The position numbers and the translations under genes are program-made. Shown here in pieces: positions 39,201 through 49,100 of a stretch of DNA of 64,000 nucleotides. The stretch is from contig OX359194.1 in the NCBI GenBank assembly GCA_947172415.1, positions 8,165,901 through 8,229,900 on the forward strand. Reading direction: 5' to 3'. Under the pieces are notes generated by a model that worked only from the letters and a program-made list of their open reading frames with translations, ran no database searches and was not told the origin of the DNA. Source of the DNA: Chondrosia reniformis (lineage: Eukaryota > Porifera > Demospongiae > Chondrillida > Chondrillidae). Position 1 is the stretch's first letter. Every line of letters begins with the position of its first letter.

Positions 39201-40417
39201 CAACAATAAAGACTGATTTGATTGGTGAGTTGTAACATAATCAGTTTATATAGTGTATCAGATTTCCTAATTTTATACACTAATTCTTCACTAACGTTCA
39301 CCGTACTAGGCTTTTATTCATAACAATGGACATACTTTGTTAGTATGTTTAATACATTAATTTATTTTATAAATGTATGCATACTTTTCATAGTTCAAAC
39401 TGCAAATATACAAGTGAAATTTGGACCTGTTTCTCAATGCCTGTCATGGAGAGTAAGTATACACTTGTGTTCATTTGTACAAACCATACACACATACAGT
39501 ATATAGTTCTAATGTGTGGTACATATATTTAATAGTTCAAACATCTCACTGATTAACATACAATATCATACATTTGTAGGAAGATGATAGAAGTGTTAAA
39601 CTATCCGTATTAAACCAAACAGTATCTGAAGTCTTATCTAGTGGATGTGAATGTAGCTTCACAATATCTAATTCATTATTTGAATGTGAAGAGAACCAAG
39701 ATAGATCTGTTGTGTTTATTGCTGAAGTGATATATTCCTCACGTTTGAATGCACCTGGTCCAGTTACTGCTATAGACAGTTGGAAGAATACTAGCCCAAG
39801 GATTGTGTTCACTGGGGTAAGGTTAACAGTTGATAGCTCCTGTCCATCAGATCTACCTTCTCTAGATGCTCCAGTCTGTGAGGTAGTTGTCATTCCTCCA
39901 CCAGAATCACCTCCTTCCGACTCTGTTGCAATAGCACTTGGTGTAGTACTAAGTCTTCTTGGAGTAGCTATCATTGTGTTTATAGTCATTACAGCACTGT
40001 ACTGTTGTTATAAGAGGAGGATAGCGAGATACAGGTAACTGTACATATGTATAAAACATATATGTATATATATTGTGCTGTAATAACTTAAGCTATTGGT
40101 ACATATATCTGCTATTTCTCTGCATGTTAAATATGTACTTATTGTATATTATATATGTATCTGTGTACGTATTACTACATGTACTGTGCAGGTTAGCCAA
40201 GGAGGGTAATACCAAAGCTGAGTACGAAGACATGTCTGGTGTTACAATGTATGACTTGCAATACAGTAGCATGCACATGCAGGCAAACCCAGCCTACGCT
40301 ACTCCAAATATAAAGGGCTCATCAGCTGCTGGTTGTCATGGTGATCCAGACGACACTTATGAGACTCTGCCTTGTGAATTGGAGGAGGAGGAGAAAGAAC
40401 CACAAACTTCTTTATAA
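36287..40417 (+). CDS. Receptor D: short Ig-only paralogue, FN3 domains deleted
   Basis: Exons: 36287-36347, 36895-36930 (signal peptide), 36996-37394, 37489-37815, 37900-38220, 38693-38974 (four front Ig-like), then 39394-39452, 39580-40034 (membrane-proximal region and helix) and 40192-40417 (tail ending TSL). All middle and rear Igs and all four FN3 are gone: intron scraps from receptor C positions near 27.6, 29.0 and 29.1 kb and a 3' scrap of FN3-4 (39,203-39,226) mark three deletion joints. The donor of exon 38,693-38,974 changed from GG|GTAAGT to GA|GTTAGT. If it still works, phase 1 joins to 39,394 in frame and gives about 721 residues. If not, translation stops at 38,979 and yields a secreted four-Ig protein. 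Pseudogene is the third possibility. Confidence 0.65.
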
Positions 40418-40499
40418 TGTTTGAATCTACTGATTTACAAGCTTTTGTATTAGAATATGTATTGTTTTTCACTGACTATAAAGGACATTAAAAAGGTTG

Positions 40500-40820
40500 A
40501 GGCCTTTACATATGCATGTTATCAAAAAAAGTATAGTGTAACAAGTCTCAAGTTGCAAGGACTGACTATATAGGTGAGACAAAGAGGACTCCTAAGGTGA
40601 GACTTGGGGAGCACAAACAGGTAGTGAGGAGAGATGATCAACAATGGCATTGCTATTCATGCCATGAACTGCCTGAGGAATACCCAAAGAAAGAAGGCGA
40701 ATAAGAAAATGGAAGATGATACAGTGTCACACAATTAATCATTTTTTTCTTACCTCCAAACTCAAGTTGCACCCCAGAAAAGGACAATTGTTCAGGACAT
40801 ACAATATAACTGGATGTAAC
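40500..40820 (+). mobile_element. Penelope-like GIY-YIG remnant behind receptor D
   Basis: Sister of the fragment at 34,345. At about 40,568 the frame reads YIGETKRTPKVRLGEHKQVV, and SNGIAIHAMNCL follows in a shifted frame, so it keeps the GEHK segment that the first copy lost. The flanks match those behind receptor C, so one insertion was duplicated with the C and D genes. Confidence 0.75.
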
Positions 40821-41191
40821 CTTATTAACAACTTGTGCATTAGCTAGCTATATATAGCTACAGTCAGATAAGTTCTGCAAATTGCTGTGCTATATACATA
40901 TAACCAAGAAACATCTATAGCTTCCTCTGAAGGTACATCCCAAATATCACCTGGAACACAAATCTCATGCAGATTCCAAGAAATGAGAGATATACGTATT
41001 ATATTGCTATGGCATTTTGTAACTTGCACTGTATGTATATACAGTAATGTTCACACGTTTGTAGATGTATACTTAAATAGAGCTTCTATAGTGTCTTGAT
41101 TGGTTTCAAAATCCATTACAAACCTAAAAGAACTATGTTATTCCTATACTTCAGTAATTTGAGCTTGAGAGTTTCTTTCAAACCTACATAG
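40821..41191. other. Spacer between the receptor array and the glycosidase gene
   Basis: To about 41,030 it matches the sequence behind receptor C (TAGCTATATATAGCTACAGT, CTTCCTCTGAAGGTACATCC). The last 160 bases are unique and probably include the glycosidase 3' UTR. No gene or RNA is seen. Confidence 0.4.
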
Positions 41192-44100
41192 CTACTTAAT
41201 AGGATTTAGTTTCAGTATAACAACACTAGTGGGATCCACAGTGACGCAGACTTTATCAGTAAAGGAGCCCAGGTCCTTCCTTTCATAGAGGTCTCTGGCA
41301 GTCACTGTATTTGCACTGACGTTCATCTGTAAGGGAAATGTATTTCAAGTAAAGTAATATTGGTAGTTGAGCATCATCAACATAAATTCAATGAGTTTAC
41401 TGGATGTTTCAATGTTACTGATGTTCAATAATTTATCTACCAGTACAATATTCGCAACAAATATCTTTCAAGTAATATGTACTATATGTTAATGAGTAGA
41501 TTTCATAGGACATTTAAAATTTTTCAACTATTTTACTTTACAATGAACATGTACCTGTTTCAGGGTAGCACAAGTGTCAATAGGACCTCCACCGTTGCCT
41601 AGATACAAGAAGGCAACTGCATAGGTGTTGCCCTCCAAAGGTCGACTGAACACTTGGACATCACCATCCTAATAAGGAGGCAGTATATATTGCAATCATG
41701 GGGGATATGTGGAAACCTTCCATTAGTATGGGTTTAATGAAGGTAACTTTATGGCCTCAGATGATGTAATACACATATATAGCCACTCTATACAAAATGG
41801 AGGCCAGTGGAGAAGAAGAAAAGGGGAAGGAGAAAGGTGTAGGACAATAGTGTTTTATAATACTCTTGTAGAAGGCAATTAAAGAAACCTTACCACCAGA
41901 ACTCTTCTGCCCATGATTCCCAACTTATCTTGATTAACAGCAATTATCTCCCTACATCCACAAACATTACTGTTAATACACTCAATTGGGTACATTTGGT
42001 TGCCAAAAACTACAGTTCTACATATTATCTCACACACGTGTTGTTAATGATTTTCAAATCTTCTTCGGCTATTTTTGTTAAATCCACTGAAAGCAACAAT
42101 GGCTACAAAACATGTACGTATATTATACATCAACAATGGCTACAAAACATGTACGTATATTATACATCAACAATGGCTACAAAACATACAGACAAATACC
42201 AACATTCCAGTGTAAATGTGTATACATATGTACATGTATGTACAGTATATGTTTGTATATAATATACTCACAGCAGCAAACATGGCCCAAATGGCAAACT
42301 GAGCTTTAGCTTGGTCAACACTCAATCCATAATCACCAACAATTATCTACAGTAATTACATCAAACTGGATGAGACCGGTTTCCCAAACGACTCTGACTT
42401 ATGATGAAGGATGCCAAATGTGACATTAGCACTTGAGATTGTCAGTGTTTGAAAGGCAACCATTAAATTAATATCTTGGATGACTGGGAGGTGATCACTG
42501 GATGCCATTCTATAGGACATTGGTCTCCCAACCAAGATCAGACTTTGGTCCGTAGCTTGGCTGGTCAGACGTAATAACTCCCAGTGATTATTTCTATCAC
42601 AATATAAGTATAGTAAAACTGACCATGTCGGGATCATTCCAATTCCCTGGCCCTGCTACAGGCTGGAACTTGTCCTGGTTGTCTCCGTAGTATTGTATTA
42701 TACTCGCTACACTATCCCAACTGTCCTGAGTTGAATATACAATAATAACACATTTGGAATTTGGGTCTGAATTATAACTCTATTTAGTGTATTTCTAGCT
42801 ATGCCACGCACACCCACCCCAATATCATCAAAATTTCTCCACAGGTTGCAGTATTTAGCAACTCGAGTGTAGTTGACAGGTATCTTAGCGATTCGTTCAT
42901 AATCTGGCCAACTGCATGAAAACACTATTGGCCGGCCAGTTTTGTTCAGCGCTAGCGTCATGTTGGGGTATCCAGTGTTCATCAGCTTCACATCCACATT
43001 GCACCCATCCATCTTCAGCATATCAATCCCCCAGTCAGCAAACGTCTACAGGAAGAAACACATTTCACTCCCATCTCCCCCAAACCCTTCAGTCATGGTC
43101 TGCTCAGCTCCTAGTTCAGTAGCATAAATAAAGCAGAATAGAGGCATTCATACTTGAGCATCAGTCTGCAGATGACCAAGACTGCCAGGATATCCTCCAC
43201 AAGTCTTTGTCCCATAGTCTCCATAGATACCAATTTTCAGGCCCATTTTATGTATCTATGATGGTTGGCATGGCAACATGAATAATATAAATATACAATG
43301 AATCAGGGTAAGGTATGCTACACATGTCTCCACACTTCAAACTACAAGGACATCATATCAACTAAAATGCTGATACAATTCAAAAAACGTAACTCTTGTA
43401 AGTGTATAGCATGCAGTGAAGAATGAAATGTACCTCGTCAGCAAGATACTTGATGCCATGGGGAAAGCGCTGATGATCAGCTTGAAGTTTACCCTCTGAA
43501 TCTCTTTCCAGTTCCGACCAGCAGTCCTATTTAAATACATCTACAGTATAACTTTGTCAAGCTGAACTATCTTGATACAAATGCTCTCATAATGGCAACA
43601 CGTTTTGTGATTTCTACTCACATCAATGTTGACACGAACGTATCCCAGATCTCTCAGTCCCAGCTTCACCAGTGCAGCACCTTGAGTCAGAAATAGCTTC
43701 TCACTAGAATACATTAGCAAACACAACAGTTGTTAAGCAGGCATACATCAGACTGCTCCAATAAACCCTACAATGTGTTCCTGGTCACTTTTACGGAATA
43801 AAAGAACTATAAAATCCCTGTAGTTAAAATAAATGAAACTCAAGGCTCTTCTGACAACATGGCCATCTCGACAAGATCGTCCATCTGAACTGATCAAGGA
43901 TGCCTGGTTGGAATTAATCTCATTATTATTGCTAACTGATTCCTACAACTAATTTCCTACACAAGTGCTAACTACAATCATCATCAATGTGTACTAGAAG
44001 TAGCTAATCTCACAAAATGATTTCTGTGAAAATTAAATATCATGTCAGAGTTAACTGAACTTGTTGAATAAGTCATTCCTTTTGTTATTAGTTTAATGTA

Positions 44101-44597
44101 ATACACGGTCGAATTTGTTTCATTATTAAACAATTACAATACAATATGTAATAATACAGTAACGATATCGACAGACACGTATACATGCATTCATCAATAA
44201 TAGCTGACCAGAAACACAAAGTCTTATTGGAGCGGACTCATAACGCATAACGTGACTATATATAGCACAGCAAACCCACTCGATGCAGTTATTGGGGAAA
44301 GTCTTGCAGTTCGTATCGCATCGAAATCGCTCCCAATCAAGCCAGCCCACTGTAAATTACAGAATATGGATTGCGAATAATAACAATATTATCACTAGCA
44401 AGGATCTCCTCCACTAAGCACCTCATTAATCTAGCAAGTTCACTTAGCAATTCTTTTAATTTTAAACTCTGAAATTCCTCAAGGAAAGCTATAAAGAGTT
44501 AAAACAACTTACTTGGCGGTGTCCTGGCTAGACCATTGTTCAGAGATAAGCCTATTTCGGCTAAGGCGAGGAGCAAGAAACAGGTCCAAATCCCCAT
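41192..44597 (-). CDS. NAGA: GH27 lysosomal alpha-N-acetylgalactosaminidase / alpha-galactosidase
   Basis: Lysosomal exoglycosidase of family GH27 that removes terminal alpha-GalNAc or alpha-Gal. Twelve exons on the minus strand: 44513-44597, 44280-44349, 43622-43703, 43434-43526, 43154-43255, 42818-43045, 42624-42725, 42272-42346, 42038-42102, 41894-41951, 41555-41668, 41192-41326. They total 403 codons with every phase matching. A signal peptide ([18 protein letters not shown]) leads into [18 protein letters not shown]. The nucleophile region is MLKMDGC, the acid/base region RNFDDI, then [21 protein letters not shown] and the C-terminal beta domain ending [10 protein letters not shown]. The specificity loop reads SCSWPDY: Ser at the position that is Glu in alpha-galactosidase A, as in human NAGA, but Asp where NAGA has Ala. 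I therefore favour NAGA over GLA; the symbol is by homology. Confidence 0.93.
42094..42195 (-). repeat. 37-base tandem repeat carrying a splice acceptor in the NAGA gene
   Basis: The 37-base unit starting CAACAATGGCTAC on the plus strand occurs at 42,094, 42,131 and, partly, 42,168. On the coding strand each unit contains TTTTGTAG|CCATTGTTG, the acceptor and first bases of exon 42,038-42,102. The real exon uses the copy nearest to it; two further acceptor copies lie upstream of it in the intron. Confidence 0.85.
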
Positions 44598-44663
44598 GTG
44601 CACCGTATTCTTCGGATATGCGGAACAATTAATCTACTTCTGCGGACTATACGTAATGCAATA
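44598..44663. promoter_or_regulatory. 66-base head-to-head promoter between NAGA and gluconokinase
   Basis: The two start codons (44,595-44,597 minus, 44,664-44,666 plus) face away from each other with only 66 bases between them. Core promoter elements and both 5' UTRs must fit in this gap or overlap the neighbouring first exons. No TATA box is evident. Coordinated expression is an inference from the spacing. Confidence 0.6.
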
Positions 44664-45680
44664 ATGGACGGTTGGGTTTGTTTTGTGATGGGAGTTGCTG
44701 GTGCGGGGAAGTGAGTTTATGAGCATTCAAGTTCTTCATCATATAGCACTGACCCTTTGTGTTCACTAGTAATGATGGTTATACAACTAAACACATTTTA
44801 TAGGTATTAGTGTTTACACAATTGAAAGATACATATTTGTACGTATAGAGCCTCATTATTATGTATACACGTGGATGTATACGTATTACTATAGCATGTC
44901 AAATTCTTCACTTATAGGTCAACAGTGGGAAGAGCACTCAGTGAAAAGGTAGTACCAAAAGGTCACAAGCATATCACGTGACTAATATCCGAGTAAATAA
45001 TGTTGTAACTGTAACTGTGTAGGTAACCATATATGGCTGTCCTTGACTTTCTTTAGCTTGGTTGTCAATTCGTTGAGGGTGACGTACACCATCCAGCCAG
45101 CCATGTCACCAAGATGGCCGCTGGAGTTCCACTGACTGACGAGGATAGAGAGCCTTGGCTGGCTGCTCTGCATGATATTGCATTCAAGTTAGCAGTATGG
45201 GTGTATTGAACCATATTTGATTCTAGAAAATAATGAACCTTTAGAAGATTAATTTTTGAATAATAAAGGATTTCACTACTTTAGCTCTCCTCTGAAATCT
45301 GTAGGTGGAGCAAATCCGGTATTTCAGGTGTGATAGCTTGTTCAGCACTAAAGCGGAAATATCGAGACATTCTTGTTTGTGGAATCTGCAATGATAAAAG
45401 AGATACCGCAAGTGCTACATTAGTTGGGGAAATCCCTGCGAGTTATCACACCCTAAGCAACTACATCTTTGTAGTTTTACATGGACCAGAAGAGGTCATT
45501 CGGAGTAGATTACAAGAGAGAAAAGGTCACTTCATGCCCCCAGCATTGTTGCAGTCTCAACTGGACACTCTAGAACTTCCCTCACAAGATGAAAAGTTTG
45601 TCATGTGTTCTTTGGAAATGACTGTACCAGACATCATACAACATATCACTAGTCATTTTCCATTCTCAACAGTCCAATGA
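44664..45680 (+). CDS. IDNK: Gluconokinase
   Basis: Phosphorylates D-gluconate to 6-phosphogluconate with ATP in the cytosol, feeding the pentose phosphate pathway. Four exons: 44664-44710, 44918-44948, 45057-45187, 45305-45680, total 585 bases, 194 residues, the usual size. The P-loop GVAGAGKS is split across the first intron. It is followed by FVEGDVHHPASHVTKMAAG and PLTDEDREPWL, the gluconate-binding and lid signature, then CSALKRKYRD. The start at 44,664 puts MDGWVCFVMGVAGAGK directly ahead of the P-loop with no extra leader. The third donor is GTTAGC, a weak form, but the frame demands it. A candidate polyadenylation signal AATAAA lies at 45,815-45,820. Confidence 0.93.
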
Positions 45681-46155
45681 GGTCTAATTTTAATGTTATG
45701 GGTTGATTTTTATAATTACAATGATCTATCAGGTGTATAATGTACGTATGTGTGTATGCTTCCTTAGCCTCATCTAGCAACCATATTATCTGTAGGAAAT
45801 AGAAAGGTGTTTAGAATAAATACTCTGAATGTAAATGTATCAGTTTTATGATGAATCTCCCAGACAATGATTTACCATTATGTTTGTGCAATGGGGAACA
45901 CTACCAGATGAAGTGGTTGCATGACATGGCAGACACTGGTCTGGCGCTCGGGCCCGGTTATCGTAGAAATAAGTGGGCGAGTATTTTAACATTTTTGTGG
46001 CTTGACTTGCTCGCTTACTATCTAGAAGTTGGGTTGATTCAAGTCTGAAGAGGAACGAACGCAATATTTAACTCGATTCGTTCAAAAGAACTATTTAAAT
46101 TGCAGAGGGATAACATTGACTAGCTTTAAGCTTTGTCGCTACTGATCTGACTATA
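45681..46155. other. Spacer between gluconokinase and integrin beta
   Basis: Contains the gluconokinase 3' UTR with AATAAA at 45,815, and presumably the integrin promoter and 5' UTR in the last 200 bases, where GC content is slightly higher. No other gene or RNA was recognised. Confidence 0.4.
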
Positions 46156-49100
46156 ATGGAGTTTCGTTATCTGACACTCCTTCTCGCAGTAACTCTAGCG
46201 TGTGCGCAAGGTGAGCTGATTGTCCACGACCAGTAACTAAGAGATTGGTCGTTTACGCTTATCTTTATCAGATCTTTGCAGTGAATACAAAAATTGCACA
46301 GAGTGTATTCGGAAGCCAGACTGTGCTTGGTGTAAGGACAACGTGAGTTCAAAGCATATCATCTCAGGATTTAGCCGTAACTGGGTTGGACAATGCGTAT
46401 TATGTAAAACTAGTTGTAAAATAGGACATATATAGGCATGTTCAATTAGGTCAGCTAATATACCACTCAAATAATGAGCATAAAATGTGTTTTTATGCTA
46501 ACCTGTAGAACTATAGAGAAAGTCTATATAATCAGACGACGGGACAGGCACCTCAATTCTGTGGTACCAGGCAGGCTTTAATAGACTTTGGTTGTAATAT
46601 CAATGAAATAGTCGATCCTCGAAATTCAGAACCAACAAAACCAGTAACATCTGTAAGTGCATAGAGAGCATGTATTTCAATTGTACATTTAACATTAGAT
46701 ATGACCATCTGGGTGCAGGTTAGATTTTGGAAATATTACTGTAATAGTGAAATTTAACAGTAAATAGTGCTTGAAAGGCTGTTTGTGGTTGTCCTTGGAC
46801 CTCCTTTGTAATAGCTATTTCTTATCTCCCTAGACATCCCGAGTATCTCCCAACACCTTCTCTATCAACTTGAGAATAGGTGAGACCATTATGTCCTCTC
46901 TCTTTTTTCCATCGGTTTCATGGCTGCTTTTATATTTTTGCATCATACTGAACTCACTTCTTGTTTGTTACTTCTAGATACTCCACACACTGAAGAAATA
47001 GTAGTTACACCAGCTCAAAGCTTTCCTGTGGATTTGTATGTGCTTATTGACCTGTCTCAAACAATGGCCGATGATTTGACTACGCTAAGGCGCATTTCAG
47101 AAAAGTTAGGTAAGTCAGGGACAGACATAGAAATTTGAAGGGGAGGTTTTATAAGAGTGAAACAGAGAAAGATATGAGGTGGTTTGGCTAATATTTTGCC
47201 AGTGGTTTTAAATAATTGGTTAATGCAAACTCAATCTCTTCAGCACCCAGAGCACCCACCAACATCAGTCACTGTAACCTAATATGTTAATATACCAGCA
47301 CATTAACCCCCGAACTACCTATGTTTATACTGTGTCATATTTCAGACCACACATATATTACATATGAGAATAAAGCCTTATTGAGCATCAGGATTTACTA
47401 GTTTAGGATGTTTCTACCCAGAGGTCTTCATCAGCAATATATAATGTGGTTATATGTTTGCAATGATAATGAGTTTGTGAATTATTCTTTTATTATGTAA
47501 AGTAAGGTGTCCCTTTATACTCCTCCTGCTGTACAGTTACAACATTAAGCAGTGTCACAAATGATTTTAAGCTAGGATTTGGCAGCTTTGTTGACAAGAC
47601 TTTGTTTCCCTTTTCTGATGAACTGAAGTGAGTTTCACAACCAGACATAATTCTGTTACATATTCATTACACTTGTGAATATGGCTCTACTTCACTTGAT
47701 ATTTCTTGTTACAGTACTGATTATCCTTGTGGGCACAGCAGAGGAGAAGATACTCTCATTTATGGAAGAGGTGAATGTGAACCTGCCTATGACTTTAAGC
47801 ACCGTCTGTCTCTTACAAGTGACACAGAGGAATTTAAGGTAAATTTCTCTATAGGATGTTCAGGTACATTGCAATCATAGTAGTTTATGAAGGACTTTCC
47901 CTTCCGTCCCCTCCAGGCTGCAATACAAAGAGCTAACATCTCAGCCAGTTATGACCACTCAGAAGGCTTGTTTGATGCACTTATGCAATCAGCAGTCTGT
48001 ACTGTAAGTTTATCATACAGATATACAGTTTATGTACACATGTATGTATGTATTTATACAGTAGTAGTATGATATAAATATGAAATTATAGTATGTATTA
48101 TATTAATATAGATATATAATTTGTTATTATGATATTTGGCACCTTTTATGAATGTTTGAACAAGTCAGATGCATATCCTTACAGGAGAGGATTGGTTGGC
48201 GCGATGCCGAGGTTGCTAGGAGACTCATTGTAGCCATCACCGATGATGAATACCACTTTGCTCTTGATGGCAAAATATCTGGCCTTTTGAAAAGGAACAC
48301 TGCCTCCTGTAACCTTGACAACACTGGGCTGTATGTTGAGGAGAGGGTTCAGGATTACCCCTCTTCTTATCAGCTAAAGGAAGCATTTTCCGATAACTCC
48401 ATTATTCCCATATTTGCTGTAACAGCCGATCAGGTAGCTCTTTATGAAGGCCTGGCAGAGATACTGGAAAGTGCTTTTGTGGGAACAATCACAGATGATT
48501 TGAGCAACTTTGAAACGGTCATTATTGAACGCTATCAGGTAATATCCCGTTTATGATATGCCATCTTCCGATCTGTGGCTAGTTCCGATCTTCACCATGT
48601 ATTTGAGTATTAGTGACAATTGTGTCATTTTGTAGGCTGTGTCCACGACTGTCATTCCTCAACCACAACCACGGCTTGAGCCCTTGATGGGTATTGATGT
48701 AGCCATTGTGCCTGACTGGTTAGTGAGTTGCTAGGCAATCTTTAGAGATGTTATTGTTATACAATAATTAGTCATGTAACTACATATGCATAGAGACATA
48801 TGTGACCTTTGAAGGTGTTGGACTAGTATGGTCCCTTTGTTGAACTAGACAACTTCTCTTCCCTTTGTTGCAGTGGTAGTGGAGTGTTGAGGGACCCTCT
48901 TGTGTGTACTCAAATAACCAGCCTAAATCCAGCTACTTACACGGTCACATTCACTGTGTCTTCGGAAGCATGCAACAGATATCCCAGTGGTAATGCGTCC
49001 TATGAGATTGCTTTCGTTGGATTCGGGAGGGCAATGTTTGAATTGTCATTTTATTGTTCATGTGAACCTTTTTGTACTCCAAGAGTGAGTTATTAGTACC

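Noticed and set aside
41930..42309. Plus-strand frames over the NAGA gene
   Set aside because: They run across NAGA exons and the 37-base tandem repeat; the minus-strand exons have matching phases and catalytic motifs.
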